A stretch of 64,000 nt of DNA from contig CACXXT010000011.1 of the NCBI GenBank assembly GCA_902771725.1, positions 1 to 64,000 of the forward strand. The letters run 5' to 3'. Below the pieces are notes generated by a model. The model had not been told where the DNA came from, searched no databases, and worked only from the letters and a program-made list of their open reading frames with translations. The DNA comes from an uncultured Bacteroidales bacterium (GTDB lineage: Bacteria; Bacteroidota; Bacteroidia; Bacteroidales; Bacteroidaceae). Below are positions 23,633 to 34,326 of the stretch, in pieces; within the stretch, counting starts at the first letter, position 1; each line of letters starts with the position of its first letter. A program made the position numbers and the translations under genes.

Positions 23633-25021
23633 ATGACTCTTATCAAATCTATTTCCGGCATCCGCGGCACCATCGGTGGTCGCGCAGGTGACACTCTGAA
23701 TCCTCTGGATATCGTGAAATTCGTCTCGGCTTACGCCACGCTGATTCGCAAGACCACGAAGGTGGACAGCAACAAGATTGTTGTCGGGCGCGACGCCCGC
23801 ATTTCCGGCGAGATGGCGAAGAACGTCGTTTGTGGCACGCTCATGGGCATGGGGTTCGATGTGGTGAACATCGGACTGGCAACCACACCGACCACGGAAC
23901 TGGCAGTGACGATGGAAGGCGCCTGCGGCGGCATCATCCTGACAGCCAGCCACAATCCCCGCCAATGGAACGCCCTGAAGCTGCTGAATCAGGACGGTGA
24001 GTTCCTGAATGCTGCAGAAGGTGCCGAGGTACTGCGCATCGCTGCCGCTGAAGACTTCGAATACGCCGATGTGGACCACCTCGGGAAGTACCGAGAGGAC
24101 AACAGCTACGACCAGCGCCACATCGACCTGGTGAAGGCGCTGAAGCTGGTGGACGTCGAAGCCATCAAGGCACGTAAGTTCCGCGTGGCACTGGACACCG
24201 TGAACAGCGTGGGCGGAATCATCCTGCCGAAGTTGCTGGAGCAGTTGGGCGTGGAGACCTTTACCTGCCTCTATGGTGAACCTACGGGCGACTTCCAGCA
24301 TAACCCCGAGCCCCTGGAGAAGAACCTGGGTGACATCAAGGCACTGATGCAGAAGGGCGGCTACGACATTGCTTTCGTCGTGGATCCTGACGTAGACCGT
24401 CTGGCACTGTTCTGCGAGGACGGCACGATGTACGGCGAGGAGTACACCCTCGTCACCGTGGCCGACTACATCCTGCAGCACACCCCCGGCAACACCGTAT
24501 CGAACCTCAGTTCCACCCGTGCGCTGCGCGACGTCACCCGCAAGTACGGATGCGAGTACAACGCTGCTGCCGTGGGCGAGGTCAACGTGGTCACGAAGAT
24601 GAAAGCCACGAACGCCGTCATCGGCGGCGAGGGCAACGGCGGAGTCATCTATCCTGCTGCCCACTACGGTCGCGACGCACTGGTAGGCATCGCCCTCATC
24701 CTCACCTATCTGGCCAAGCGCGGTCTGAAGACTAGCGAGCTGCGCGCCACCTATCCTGCCTACGCCATCGCCAAGAACCGCATCGACCTCACTCCAGAGA
24801 CGGACGTAGATGCCATCCTGGCTAAGGTGAAGGAACTCTACAAGGACGAGGAGGTGAACGACATCGACGGCGTGAAGATCGACTTCCCCGACAAGTGGGT
24901 GCATCTGCGCAAGTCCAACACGGAGCCCATCATCCGCGTCTACTCCGAAGCTGCTACCATGGAAGCTGCCGATGCCATCGGCAAGGAAATCATGGATGTC
25001 GTGTATTCTATGACCAAGTAA
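23633..25021 (+). CDS. glmM: Phosphoglucosamine mutase (phosphohexomutase family)
   Basis: The enzyme interconverts glucosamine-6-phosphate and glucosamine-1-phosphate on the way to UDP-GlcNAc for peptidoglycan and LPS. The 462-residue product shows the phosphohexomutase landmarks: SGIRGTIGG at the N-terminus, phosphoserine loop [13 protein letters not shown] (~102), metal loop DPDVDRLA (~251), sugar loop GGEGNGG (~330) and C-terminal phosphate-binding [13 protein letters not shown] (~428). Bacteroidales carry this form as GlmM, though phosphomannomutase activity cannot be excluded. The GH3 gene follows after 22 bases on the same strand. Confidence 0.88.
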   Translation: MTLIKSISGIRGTIGGRAGDTLNPLDIVKFVSAYATLIRKTTKVDSNKIVVGRDARISGEMAKNVVCGTLMGMGFDVVNIGLATTPTTELAVTMEGACGGIILTASHNPRQWNALKLLNQDGEFLNAAEGAEVLRIAAAEDFEYADVDHLGKYREDNSYDQRHIDLVKALKLVDVEAIKARKFRVALDTVNSVGGIILPKLLEQLGVETFTCLYGEPTGDFQHNPEPLEKNLGDIKALMQKGGYDIAFVVDPDVDRLALFCEDGTMYGEEYTLVTVADYILQHTPGNTVSNLSSTRALRDVTRKYGCEYNAAAVGEVNVVTKMKATNAVIGGEGNGGVIYPAAHYGRDALVGIALILTYLAKRGLKTSELRATYPAYAIAKNRIDLTPETDVDAILAKVKELYKDEEVNDIDGVKIDFPDKWVHLRKSNTEPIIRVYSEAATMEAADAIGKEIMDVVYSMTK

Positions 25022-25043
25022 AAAACACATAAAGACAAACACA

Positions 25044-27425
25044 ATGAAGGACTCCCTGCACCTACTCTCTGCCGCTGCCGCCATGGTTGCGGCAGGGGCT
25101 TTTTTCTGTGGTTGCCAAGTGAATCAGAGCAGTGCCGCAAGTGCAGCCATTCCACAGGACAAAGATGTGGAAGCACAGGTGGAGAAGGCGCTGAAGGCGC
25201 TCTCCCTGGACGAGAAGATCGGTCAGATGTGCGAACTGACCATCGATGTCATCACGGACATGAGCCGTCAGGACACCTTCGTCCTGAACGAAGAGGCGCT
25301 CACGCGTGTGTTTAATAAGTATAAGGTGGGCTCCATCCTGAATGTGCCCAAGGGCGTGGCACAGCGTCCTGAAGTATGGTCCACGCTGATCCGTCGTCTG
25401 AACCAGATGTCGATGGATGCCTGCGCCGGAGTTCCTCAGATCTACGGTGTCGACCAGATCCACGGAGCCTCCTACACCTGGGGAGCCACCCTCTTCCCGC
25501 AAGAGGTGGGACAGGCTGCGTCGTTCAACCGTGCCATCCCGCGCCGTGTCAGCGAGATTGCTGCTTATGAGAGCCGTGCGTGCCTGATTCCATGGGTCTA
25601 TTCACCCGTGATGGATCTGGGGCGCAACCCCCTGTGGAGCCGTATGTGGGAAAGCTATGGCGAGGATGTCTATCTGAACGAACAGATGGTGGTGGAAGCC
25701 GTGCGCGGCTACCAGGGTGAAGACCCCAACCACATCGGTCCGCAGCAAGTGGCAGCCTGCCTGAAGCACTACATGGCCTACGGTGTTCCCCGCACAGGCA
25801 AAGACCGCACGCCCAGCAGCGTCACCAACCGCGAACTGCGGGAGAAGTTCTTCCAACCATTCCGTGCCGCTATCCAGGCAGGGGCACTCAGCGTGATGGT
25901 CAACTCCAGCGTCAACTACGGAATGCCCTTCCACGCCAATTCCGAACTCCTTACCACCTGGCTCAAGGAGGAACTGAACTGGGACGGCATGATTGTCACC
26001 GACTGGGCTGACATCAATAATCTGTGTACGCGCGACCACATCGCTGCCACGAAGAAGGATGCCGTGGAGCTGGCAATCAATGCCGGAATCGATATGTCCA
26101 TGGTGCCCTACGAGGTGGAGTTCTGCGACTACCTGCGCGAGCTGGTGGACGAGGGACGCGTGTCCATGGCACGTATCGACGATGCCGTGCGCCGCATCCT
26201 CCGACTGAAGGTGCGCCTCGGCATGCTGGACAAGCAGACGTGGGACCTCGAGCCCGCTCAGCTGGCACAGCAGTTCCCCGACTTCGCATGCCAGCAATTT
26301 GCCGACGAAGCAACAGCGATGGCTGAGGAATGCATGGCACTGCTGAAGAACGAAGGCGGTATCCTCCCGCTGAAGGAAGGTTCCCGCATCCTGGTCACCG
26401 GTCCCAACGCCGACAACCTGCGCGGACAGAACGGCGGATGGAGCTACACCTGGCAGGGCGACCGCACCAACGAACTTGCTCCACAAATGGGTGACTACAA
26501 GACGTTCCTCACCGCCCTGCGCGAGCGCTTCGGTGCAGACCGCGTCAGCTATGTGGAAGGCGTACACTGGAACCAGCAGAACTTCGACCAGGACGAGATT
26601 ACCAGCATCCCGGCCGCCGTGGCTGCAGCCCGTTCGGCTGACGTCGTGCTGGCCTTCGTGGGCGAGAACAGCTACTGCGAGACCGTAGGAAACATCGATG
26701 ACCTCAACCTCAGCCAGAATCAGCAACAGCTGGTAGATGCACTGGCTGCCACAGGCACCCCCGTGGTACTCGTGCTGGCGGAGGGTCGTCCGCGAATCAT
26801 CAAAGACATAGAACCGAAGGCTAAGGCAGTCGTCCACACCTTCCTCGCCAGCAACTATGGCGGTCCGGCACTGGCCCGACTGTTGGCAGGCGATGCCAAC
26901 TTCAGCGGCCGTATGCCCTTCACTTATCCCAAGCACGCAGGAGCTCTGGTCACCTACGACTACAAGCCCTGCGAGAACATGGGTCAGATGGGAGGCAACT
27001 ACAACTATGACGCCGTCATGGACGTACAATATCCCTTCGGTTTCGGTCTCTCCTACACCACCTTTGAATACTCTAACCTGCGTGTGGACAAGAGCGAGTT
27101 CACGGCAGCAGACAGCCTTGTCGTCAGCGTGGACGTGAAGAACACCGGCGACCGCGTGGGCAAGGAAGCCGTGCTGCTCTTTGTCAGTGACCTCGTGGCC
27201 AGCCTCACTCCCGACAACACCCGCCTTCGCGGTTTCGACAAGGTGGAACTGCAGCCGGGCGAGCAGCAGACGGTCAGTTTGCGTCTGGCAGCCAGCGACC
27301 TGGCCTTCGTAGGCGCCGACATGAAATGGCGACTGGAAGAAGGTGACTTCGTTGCCTCCGTCGGTGGTCTGAAGGCTGAACTGCGCTGCACGCAGACCAA
27401 GGTCTGGGACACCCCCAATAAATAA
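25044..27425 (+). CDS. bglX: GH3 family beta-glucosidase, lipoprotein
   Basis: The 793-residue protein starts with a lipoprotein signal ending FFCGC. The GH3 N-terminal barrel follows ([14 protein letters not shown] ~54, [20 protein letters not shown] ~137) with the catalytic nucleophile Asp in [11 protein letters not shown] (~319). Then comes the C-terminal alpha/beta domain (NAYC-like [16 protein letters not shown] ~547) and an Fn3-like domain ([16 protein letters not shown] ~697). It would release glucose from the non-reducing ends of beta-gluco-oligosaccharides. The GH16 enzyme is 18 bases downstream, so the two form a beta-glucan unit. The symbol is by similarity to BglX; specificity is not proven. 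Confidence 0.9.
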   Translation: MKDSLHLLSAAAAMVAAGAFFCGCQVNQSSAASAAIPQDKDVEAQVEKALKALSLDEKIGQMCELTIDVITDMSRQDTFVLNEEALTRVFNKYKVGSILNVPKGVAQRPEVWSTLIRRLNQMSMDACAGVPQIYGVDQIHGASYTWGATLFPQEVGQAASFNRAIPRRVSEIAAYESRACLIPWVYSPVMDLGRNPLWSRMWESYGEDVYLNEQMVVEAVRGYQGEDPNHIGPQQVAACLKHYMAYGVPRTGKDRTPSSVTNRELREKFFQPFRAAIQAGALSVMVNSSVNYGMPFHANSELLTTWLKEELNWDGMIVTDWADINNLCTRDHIAATKKDAVELAINAGIDMSMVPYEVEFCDYLRELVDEGRVSMARIDDAVRRILRLKVRLGMLDKQTWDLEPAQLAQQFPDFACQQFADEATAMAEECMALLKNEGGILPLKEGSRILVTGPNADNLRGQNGGWSYTWQGDRTNELAPQMGDYKTFLTALRERFGADRVSYVEGVHWNQQNFDQDEITSIPAAVAAARSADVVLAFVGENSYCETVGNIDDLNLSQNQQQLVDALAATGTPVVLVLAEGRPRIIKDIEPKAKAVVHTFLASNYGGPALARLLAGDANFSGRMPFTYPKHAGALVTYDYKPCENMGQMGGNYNYDAVMDVQYPFGFGLSYTTFEYSNLRVDKSEFTAADSLVVSVDVKNTGDRVGKEAVLLFVSDLVASLTPDNTRLRGFDKVELQPGEQQTVSLRLAASDLAFVGADMKWRLEEGDFVASVGGLKAELRCTQTKVWDTPNK

Positions 27426-27443
27426 GGAAAATCATCACGTGCA

Positions 27444-28358
27444 ATGAATATCCGTTACTTGACAACCCTGCTGGCACTCGTGCTCGGCTGCTGCTCCTTT
27501 GCTGCCTGCGGCGACGACGAGGAGAAGAGCCCAGCACCCAGTACGCCCACGCAGCCCACGGAGAAAGACGAACCGGCTGAGCCCACTCCTCAGAGCGAGG
27601 ACATCCAATGCCCCATTGAAGGATACCAGCTTGTCTGGCACGACGAGTTCAACACCGGCACCACGCTGGACAGCCGCGACTGGAACCACGAGGTGCAGGC
27701 TGACCACTGGGTGAACAACGAACTGCAGAACTACGTCAATCGCATTTCCCCCACAGGAAAGCCTGTCACCGAAATTGCCGACGGTGCGCTGCAGATTCAC
27801 TGCTTCAAGGAAAACGGCAAGGTCTACTCAGGACGTGTCTATGCCCATGAGCATCAGGGATGGCAGTACGGTTACTTCGAGGCACGCATCAAGCTGCCTG
27901 CCGGCAAGGGTACCTGGCCTGCTTTCTGGATGATGCCCGTAGGCAACGACTGGAGCACCAACCCCTGGCCTATGTGCGGCGAGATTGATATCATGGAAGA
28001 AGTGGGAGTGGTGCCCAACGAAGTCTCGTCGAGCATCCACACCCAAGACTACAACCATACCAAGAACACGCAGAAGACCCACGCCATGACCATCGCGCGT
28101 GCCGAAGGGGACTTCCACACCTATGCCCTCCTATGGACTGCCGATGCCATCACCACCTACGTGGATGGCACACAACAGCTCGCAGTCACCAAGCAGCAAC
28201 TCGGCAGCGGGCACAACCAGTGGCCGTTCCACTATCCCTTCTACCTCATCCTCAACCTGGCCTGGGGAGGCGACTGGGGTGGCATGCGAGGCGTCGACGA
28301 GTCAGCTCTGCCCGTCACCATGGAAGTGGACTACGTACGTGTCTTCCAGAAACCTTAA
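27444..28358 (+). CDS. GH16 family endo-beta-glucanase, lipoprotein
   Basis: The signal ends in a lipobox (CSFAACGDD), followed by a Pro/Thr/Glu-rich linker (SPAPSTPTQPTEKDEPAEPT) of about 35 residues. The GH16 jelly roll begins at YQLVWHDEFNTG and contains the catalytic core GEIDIMEEVG (~residue 179-188; both Glu residues and the Asp present). It ends MEVDYVRVFQKP as usual. Such enzymes endo-cleave laminarin or mixed-linkage beta-glucans; the one-residue-longer EIDIMEE core is the laminarinase-type arrangement. Surface anchoring plus the GH3 neighbour suggests extracellular cutting followed by hydrolysis of oligosaccharides. No SusC/SusD pair is in the window. Confidence 0.9.
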   Translation: MNIRYLTTLLALVLGCCSFAACGDDEEKSPAPSTPTQPTEKDEPAEPTPQSEDIQCPIEGYQLVWHDEFNTGTTLDSRDWNHEVQADHWVNNELQNYVNRISPTGKPVTEIADGALQIHCFKENGKVYSGRVYAHEHQGWQYGYFEARIKLPAGKGTWPAFWMMPVGNDWSTNPWPMCGEIDIMEEVGVVPNEVSSSIHTQDYNHTKNTQKTHAMTIARAEGDFHTYALLWTADAITTYVDGTQQLAVTKQQLGSGHNQWPFHYPFYLILNLAWGGDWGGMRGVDESALPVTMEVDYVRVFQKP

Positions 28359-28367
28359 TCACACCCT

Positions 28368-29981
28368 ATGCAAAGAAATGTTTCCCTGTTCCTGATGGTT
28401 GCTGCCCAAGCTTCAGCGTGGGCACAGCAAACAGCACGTCCGAACATCGTGTACATCATGACGGACGACCACACAGCACAGATGATGTCGTGCTACGACA
28501 CCCGCTTTGTGGAAACGCCCAACCTCGACCGCATAGCCCGGGACGGGGTACGCTTCACCCGCAGCTATGTCGCCAACTCGCTGTCTGGTCCCAGCCGTGC
28601 CTGTATGCTCACCGGCAAGCACAGCCACAAGAACGGATTCACGAACAACGAGCACGGCATCTTCGACGGCTCGCAGCAGACGATGCCCAAGCTGCTGCAG
28701 AGGGCAGGCTACGAGACCTGCATCATCGGAAAGTGGCACCTCGTCAGCAAACCTACAGGATTCGACCACTGGGAAATCCTACCGGCACAGGGTGACTACT
28801 ACAACCCCGCCTTCATCCACATGGACGGCACCACGTCCGTGGACAGCGGCTACGTCACCCGCATCGTCACGGACAAGGCGCTGGCCTGGATGGACCAGCA
28901 CGCTGCCAGTCCCAAGCCCTTTGCTCTCTTCATCCACCACAAAGCATGCCACCGCGCCTGGCTTCCGGCACTGGAGGACTTACGCCTGTACGAGGACAAG
29001 ACCTTCCCCCTGCCAGCAGAATTCCACGATGACTATGCTACCCGCGAGGCAGCAGCCAAGACCGAGATGGAAATCGGCAAGGATATGGACATCGTCTATG
29101 ACACAAAGATGTTCGTCTCGCCCGAGGAGACGCCTCGCACACGCCTCTCCAACTCTTATCAGGGAATGATCGGGCGCCTGTCCAAAGCAGAGCGCCAGCA
29201 GTACGATGACTTCTACGTACCCCTCTCGCGCGAGTTCTATAAGAAATGGGGCACCGACTACAACTTCCTGCCCAAGCAGGCAAGCAGCAGTGTGGCCGGA
29301 AGCAAGGATGCAGAGCTGCTGGAGTGGAAATATCAGCGCTATATGCGCGACTATGCCAAGGTAGTCCACGAGCTCGACGTTCAGGTGGGACGTGTGCTGG
29401 ACTACCTTCGCGACCGCAATCTTTTGGACAACACACTGGTGGTCTATACCTCCGACCAAGGATTCTACATGGGAGAACACGGATGGTTCGACAAGCGCTT
29501 CATGTACGAGGAATCGCTCAGCACGCCACTCGTCATGCGGCTGCCTGCCGGCTACGAACGACGTGGTGACATCGACGAGATGGTGCAGAACATCGACTAT
29601 GCACCGACCTTCCTTGACCTCGCAGGAGCACCAATCCCCGATGACATCCAGGGCGTCTCGCTGCTGCCGCTGCTGAAAGGCAGAGCAGCCACGAAGCAAG
29701 ACAAACAGGCCATAAGCAATTGGCGCGATGCCATTTATTACCACTACTACGAATACCCCGCAGAGCACGATGTGCGGCGTCACTATGGACTGCGCACAGA
29801 CCGCTACAAGCTCATCCACTTCTATGGTCATGACGTCAACTCCTGGGAACTCTTTGACTTGAAGAACGACCCTCATGAGTTGCACAACCTCTATGGGAAG
29901 CCTGGCTACGAAGACCTTCAGCGCCAGCTCCACCGCCGCCTCGAAGCGTTGCAGATCCAGTACGACGACCCCCAACGCTGA
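28368..29981 (+). CDS. Sulfatase, serine-type (S1 family), exported
   Basis: A signal peptide (SLFLMVAAQASAWAQ) leads the 537-residue alkaline-phosphatase-fold sulfatase. MTDDHTAQMM supplies metal-binding Asp residues (~29-30). The active-site signature is SGPSRACMLTG with Ser (~73) in the position converted to formylglycine; a serine there needs the anaerobic radical-SAM maturase (anSME), not coded in this window. Other landmarks are GKWHL (~121) and YTSDQGFYMGEHGWFDKRFM (~361). It would desulfate a polysaccharide or glycan, possibly a sulfated uronate-containing one given the uronate genes next door; that link is inference. It is 9 bases after the GH16 gene. Confidence 0.9.
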   Translation: MQRNVSLFLMVAAQASAWAQQTARPNIVYIMTDDHTAQMMSCYDTRFVETPNLDRIARDGVRFTRSYVANSLSGPSRACMLTGKHSHKNGFTNNEHGIFDGSQQTMPKLLQRAGYETCIIGKWHLVSKPTGFDHWEILPAQGDYYNPAFIHMDGTTSVDSGYVTRIVTDKALAWMDQHAASPKPFALFIHHKACHRAWLPALEDLRLYEDKTFPLPAEFHDDYATREAAAKTEMEIGKDMDIVYDTKMFVSPEETPRTRLSNSYQGMIGRLSKAERQQYDDFYVPLSREFYKKWGTDYNFLPKQASSSVAGSKDAELLEWKYQRYMRDYAKVVHELDVQVGRVLDYLRDRNLLDNTLVVYTSDQGFYMGEHGWFDKRFMYEESLSTPLVMRLPAGYERRGDIDEMVQNIDYAPTFLDLAGAPIPDDIQGVSLLPLLKGRAATKQDKQAISNWRDAIYYHYYEYPAEHDVRRHYGLRTDRYKLIHFYGHDVNSWELFDLKNDPHELHNLYGKPGYEDLQRQLHRRLEALQIQYDDPQR

Positions 29982-30043
29982 CCCCGGGCATGCATCTGTC
30001 TATTATTGTTTGTTAATCGCAAATCGTTAAAACGTTTATTGTA

Positions 30044-31486
30044 ATGAAACCTTTCATGGACCGCGACTTCCTGCTGCAGACCGACACCGCACGGGAACTC
30101 TATCATCGCCACGCTGCCTCGCAGCCGATTATTGACTACCACTGCCACCTCGATCCTGCCATGGTGGACGAGGACCATCGCTTCCGCAGCATCACGGAAC
30201 TCTGGCTGGGCGGCGATCATTACAAATGGCGTGCCATGCGCACGAATGGCGTGCCGGAACGTCTCATCACGGGCGACGCCTCGGACTGGGAGAAGTTCGA
30301 GGCATGGGCAGCAACCGTGCCCTACACCCTGCGCAACCCGCTATACCACTGGACACACCTGGAACTGAAGACAGCTTTCGGCATCAACGACTGCCTCAAC
30401 CCGCAGACCGCACGCTCCATCTATGACCGCTGCAACGACCGCCTGCAGAACGACCCCGAATTCACGGCACGCGGACTCATGCGCCACTATCATGTGGAAA
30501 TCGTTTGCACCACGGATGATCCCGTAGATGACCTGCACCACCACCGTTCGTACAAAGAGGTCGTTGCTAATAACAACAAATCGTCAAATGGCACATTACC
30601 GTTGATGCTGCCTGCATGGCGTCCGGACAAGGCGATGGCTGTGGAGTCTCCAGAGGCTTTCCACAAGTATGTGAACCGACTTGAGGAAGCGGCAGACGTC
30701 AGCATTCGCACATTCGGCGATTTCACCGATGCCCTGCAACGTCGCCACGACTTCTTCCATGCCGAAGGCTGCCGACTCAGCGACCACGGTCTGGAGGAAT
30801 TCTATGCCAACCCCTACACCGATACGGAGATAGACGTTATATTTAATAAGGTGTACGACGGCGGTGAACTCTCGACCACGGAAATCCGCAAGTTCAAGAG
30901 TGCCATGCTCTACTTCTTTGCCGTGCAGGATGCAGAAGCCGGATGGGTGCAGCAGTATCACTACGGCGCGCTCCGCAACAACAACAGTAGGATGATGCAG
31001 CAGCTGGGCCCCGACACGGGTTTCGACAGCATTGGACAGTGGCAGACGGCGCGCGAGCTCTCGCGTTTCCTGGATCTTCTGGACAGCGAAGAGCGATTGG
31101 CAAAGACCATCCTCTACAATCTTAATCCCGCCGACAACGAAATGATTGCAACCATGCTGGGTAACTTCCAGGACGGTTCCGTGGCAGGTAAGATCCAATG
31201 GGGTTCCGGTTGGTGGTTCCTCGACCAGAAGGACGGTATGGAACGCCAGATGAACGCGCTCTCCTTGCTGGGACTCCTCAGCCGTTTTGTGGGAATGCTC
31301 ACAGATTCGCGCTCCTTCCTCTCCTACCCTCGCCATGAATATTTCCGTCGCACCCTCTGCAACCTGCTGGGCAACGATATTGAGCAAGGTCTGCTGCCGT
31401 TCACGGGCTACGAGGAGCAACGCGTGCGCCAGATGGTTGAAGACATCTGCTACAACAACGCAAAAAGGTATTTCTGCTTTGAATAA
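30044..31486 (+). CDS. uxaC: Uronate (glucuronate) isomerase
   Basis: UxaC isomerises D-glucuronate to D-fructuronate and D-galacturonate to D-tagaturonate. The 480-residue protein is full length and shows the amidohydrolase-like metal motif IIDYHCHLDP (~27-36), ELWLGGDHYKWRAMR (~48) and the late WWFLDQKDGMERQM plus DSRSFLSYPRHEYFRR (~415). It heads a run uxaC, exuT-like transporter, uxuA on one strand, with 37 and 95 base gaps. Just upstream, TTAATCGCAAATCGTTAAAACG might be an operator but is not a match I can name. Confidence 0.95.
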   Translation: MKPFMDRDFLLQTDTARELYHRHAASQPIIDYHCHLDPAMVDEDHRFRSITELWLGGDHYKWRAMRTNGVPERLITGDASDWEKFEAWAATVPYTLRNPLYHWTHLELKTAFGINDCLNPQTARSIYDRCNDRLQNDPEFTARGLMRHYHVEIVCTTDDPVDDLHHHRSYKEVVANNNKSSNGTLPLMLPAWRPDKAMAVESPEAFHKYVNRLEEAADVSIRTFGDFTDALQRRHDFFHAEGCRLSDHGLEEFYANPYTDTEIDVIFNKVYDGGELSTTEIRKFKSAMLYFFAVQDAEAGWVQQYHYGALRNNNSRMMQQLGPDTGFDSIGQWQTARELSRFLDLLDSEERLAKTILYNLNPADNEMIATMLGNFQDGSVAGKIQWGSGWWFLDQKDGMERQMNALSLLGLLSRFVGMLTDSRSFLSYPRHEYFRRTLCNLLGNDIEQGLLPFTGYEEQRVRQMVEDICYNNAKRYFCFE

Positions 31487-31523
31487 TTCACTTAATGGTA
31501 AATAGTAAATCAAGAAAACAGTA

Positions 31524-33020
31524 ATGTCAAATAGTAAATCCTCCTGGCGTTGGTATCTCTGCGCACTCCTGTTTTTTGCAACCACGGTTAATTATCTTGA
31601 TCGCCAAGTTCTCTCGCTGACGTGGAAGGACTTCATTGCGCCTGAATTCCACTGGTCCAACACCGACTACGGCAACATCACCGCAGCCTTCTCCATCTTC
31701 TACGCCTTCGTCAGCCTCTTTGCAGGCAAATTCATCGACTGGGTAGGCACGCGTCGGGGTTACCTCATCGCCATCTTCGTATGGAGTCTGGGTGCCTGTC
31801 TGCATGCCAGCTGCGGATGGCTGACCATGCACATCCACGGGCTGCAGAGTCTCGAAGCCATGCGCATGGTAGAGAGCGGCTCTGCCATGGCACTGGCCAT
31901 CTCATCCACTTCCGTATGGCTGTTCATGGCTTGCCGCGTGGTTCTGGCCTTGGGCGAGAGCGGCAACTTCCCAGCCGCCATCAAGGTTACCACAGAATAC
32001 TTTCCCAAGAAAGACCGCGCCCTGGCTACGAGCATCTTCAATTCCGGCGCCTCCATAGGTGCTCTGGTAGCTCCCGTGACGATTCCATTCCTGGCGAGAG
32101 CCTATGGCTGGGAGTGGGCATTCATCATCATTGGTGCCCTCGGTTTCCTCTGGATGGGTTTCTGGGGTGCCATGTACGACAAGCCCGAGCAGAGCCGCCA
32201 TGTGAATTCTGCCGAATTGGAGTATATCAACCAGGATGACAAGCAAGACAGCGCCCCCTCCAGTCAAGAAGGTGAGGAAGCTGGCGAGCTGTCACCTTCA
32301 TTCAAGACGGAGATCTCCTCTTCCTCACGTGAGGGGGCGGGGGTGGGTCTTCGCCGCTGCTTCACCTTCCGCCAGACCTGGGCGTACATCTGCGGAAAGT
32401 TCTTCACCGATGGTGTCTGGTGGTTCCTCCTCTTCTGGGCTCCCGCCTATTTCAGCGACCAGTACGGCTATCGCTCCGACTCGACGATGGGTGCCACACT
32501 CATCTTCATTGTCTACCTCATCGTGACCATTGTCAGCATCGCCGCCGGAGGTTATCTGCCCAAGTATTTCATGGAGCGCAGGGGAATGGAGGCCTATTCC
32601 GGGCGCCTGCTCGCCATGCTGTTCTTTGCTTTCCTGCCCGTCTTCTCGCTCTTCGCCCAGCCCCTGGGACAACTGAGCGCCTGGTGGCCTGCCATCATCA
32701 TCGGTCTGGCCGGAGCCGGACACCAATCGTGGTCTGCCAACCTCTACAACACTGTGGGCGATATGTTCCCCAAGTCTGCTGTTGCCACCATCACCGGCAT
32801 CGGCACCATGACAGGCGGTATCGCCTCCTTTATTGTCAATAAGGGAGCAGGATGGCTCTTCGACTACGGCGAAGCCCAGGGCGCCGCCTTCCAATTCCTC
32901 GGATTCGAAGGCAAGGAAGCCGGCTACATGATAGTCTTCTGCTACTGCGCCGTCGCCTACCTCATCGCATGGGCATGCATGAAGACTCTGGTGCCCCGCT
33001 ACAAGAAAGTTGAAATCTGA
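31524..33020 (+). CDS. MFS hexuronate transporter (ExuT-like)
   Basis: The 498-residue major facilitator protein has twelve expected membrane segments, with the hexuronate/anion-cation-symporter family signature NYLDRQVLSLTWKDF near residue 22 and GESGNFPAAIKVTTEYFPKK near 142. Position between uxaC and uxuA supports uptake of glucuronate or galacturonate. The central cytoplasmic loop (~residues 240-278) carries an unusual insert, APSSQEGEEAGELSPSF then SSREGAGVGLRR, whose DNA looks like an intergenic GC-rich repeat. The frame is kept, and family sequence resumes at CFTFRQTW. Confidence 0.9.
   Translation: MSNSKSSWRWYLCALLFFATTVNYLDRQVLSLTWKDFIAPEFHWSNTDYGNITAAFSIFYAFVSLFAGKFIDWVGTRRGYLIAIFVWSLGACLHASCGWLTMHIHGLQSLEAMRMVESGSAMALAISSTSVWLFMACRVVLALGESGNFPAAIKVTTEYFPKKDRALATSIFNSGASIGALVAPVTIPFLARAYGWEWAFIIIGALGFLWMGFWGAMYDKPEQSRHVNSAELEYINQDDKQDSAPSSQEGEEAGELSPSFKTEISSSSREGAGVGLRRCFTFRQTWAYICGKFFTDGVWWFLLFWAPAYFSDQYGYRSDSTMGATLIFIVYLIVTIVSIAAGGYLPKYFMERRGMEAYSGRLLAMLFFAFLPVFSLFAQPLGQLSAWWPAIIIGLAGAGHQSWSANLYNTVGDMFPKSAVATITGIGTMTGGIASFIVNKGAGWLFDYGEAQGAAFQFLGFEGKEAGYMIVFCYCAVAYLIAWACMKTLVPRYKKVEI
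32250..32352. repeat. GC-rich palindromic repeat inserted within the transporter gene
   Basis: GCGCCCCCTCC at the left and CTCACGTGAGGGGGCGGGGG at the right bracket about 100 bases; the right arm itself contains the palindrome CCTCACGTGAGG. Its style matches the GC-rich element at 44532-44612. It is translated in frame as the transporter's central loop. Confidence 0.55.
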
Positions 33021-33027
33021 ATTGGCT

Positions 33028-33110
33028 AGCCCTCCAGCACTAAACTTTAAGCCCTAATCTTTAAACTTAGCACCCTAAACTTTAAACCCTAATCTTTAAA
33101 CATTCAACCA
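33028..33110 (+). repeat. Short degenerate A/T repeat before uxuA
   Basis: Two partly identical units built on TAAACTTTAAACCCTAATCT fill the spacer between the transporter and uxuA. Comparable TTTA/GGTTTA-type runs are seen at 51262-51292 and 62493-62540. No function is evident. Confidence 0.6.
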
Positions 33111-33115
33111 AAAGA

Positions 33116-34306
33116 ATGGAACTCACCTGGCGTTGGTTCGGAAAGAACGACAAAATAACCCTTGCGATGCTTCGGCAGATTGGTGTCGAAGGCATCGTCA
33201 CCGCCCTGCACGATGTGCCTCTTGGCGAAGTTTGGACCCGCGAGCAGATTCGTGATCTCCGCGAATACATCGAGGCAGCAGGCCTCCGCTGGAGCGTCGT
33301 AGAGAGTCTGCCAGTCACCGAGACCATCAAATACGGAGGCCCAGACCGCGACGAACAGATAGCCATCTACAAGCAGAGCCTGCGCAACCTAGCAGCCGAA
33401 GGAATCCACACCGTCTGCTACAACTTCATGCCAGTCCTGGACTGGGCCCGCACAGACCTCATGCACCCCAACGCCGACGGCACCTTCAACCTCTATTTCT
33501 CGTACTCTGAGTTTGCGTACTTTGACATCTGTATTCTCAAGCGTGCAGGAGCGCGAGAGGAATGGGCACAGTTCCGATTCCCTGAGGGTGTAGGAGCCGG
33601 ACGGGACATCCTGGCAGAAGTCGATGAACTGGCACGCACCAGCACCCCAGAGCGCGACCATCAGCTCGTGGAGAACATCGTCATCAAGACTCAGGGATTC
33701 GTCAGCGGCAACTTCCGCGAGGGCGACGAGCACCCCCTGGAACTCTTCCATCAACTGCTGGCCAAGTACAAAGGCATCGGCAAGACTCAGCTGCGCGCCA
33801 ACATGAAATATTTCCTCGAAGCCATCATGCCCGTCTGCGAGGAATGCGGCATCAATATGTGTGTCCATCCCGACGACCCTCCTATCGAGATTCTTGGCCT
33901 GCCGCGCATCGTCCGTACAGCTGAGGACATCCGTTGGTTCCTCAGCGCAGTAGACAATCCTCACAACGGTCTCACCTTCTGTGCCGGCAGCCTCTCTGCA
34001 GGAGCCTACAACGATGTCGTTGCCATGGCCCACGAGTTCGCACCCCGCACCCATTTCGTCCACCTGCGTTCCTGCCACATTTTCCCCAATGGCGACTTCA
34101 CGGAAGCCAGCCACCTTGGCGGACGTGCCAATGTACCGGAATTGTGTCGCATCTTCCAGCGTGTGAATCCAGCGCTGCCCATGCGCGTGGATCACGGAAA
34201 AACCATGCTCGGCGACGAGAACCGAGGCTACAACGCTGGCTACAGTTTCCTGGGAAGAGCATTTGCCTTGGCTCAAGTACAAGGTGTGCTGGCTGCCATA
34301 TCGTAA
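33116..34306 (+). CDS. uxuA: Mannonate dehydratase
   Basis: UxuA dehydrates D-mannonate to 2-keto-3-deoxygluconate. The 396-residue product has the family start MELTWRWFGKNDKITLAMLR and IGVEGIVTALHDVPLGEVW, the metal-binding stretch CGINMCVHPDDPPIEILGLP (~246), GLTFCAGSLSAG (~285) and VHLRSCHIFPNGDFTEASHL (~315), and MRVDHGKTM (~359). The step between uxaC and uxuA needs a fructuronate reductase (UxuB), absent from this window and presumably encoded elsewhere. Confidence 0.95.
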   Translation: MELTWRWFGKNDKITLAMLRQIGVEGIVTALHDVPLGEVWTREQIRDLREYIEAAGLRWSVVESLPVTETIKYGGPDRDEQIAIYKQSLRNLAAEGIHTVCYNFMPVLDWARTDLMHPNADGTFNLYFSYSEFAYFDICILKRAGAREEWAQFRFPEGVGAGRDILAEVDELARTSTPERDHQLVENIVIKTQGFVSGNFREGDEHPLELFHQLLAKYKGIGKTQLRANMKYFLEAIMPVCEECGINMCVHPDDPPIEILGLPRIVRTAEDIRWFLSAVDNPHNGLTFCAGSLSAGAYNDVVAMAHEFAPRTHFVHLRSCHIFPNGDFTEASHLGGRANVPELCRIFQRVNPALPMRVDHGKTMLGDENRGYNAGYSFLGRAFALAQVQGVLAAIS

Positions 34307-34326
34307 CGACCGCTACCCCTCGCAGA

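Noticed and set aside
25044..29981. Canonical polysaccharide utilisation locus
   Set aside because: The glycoside hydrolases and sulfatase lack an accompanying SusC/SusD pair or a hybrid two-component/SusR regulator in the window.
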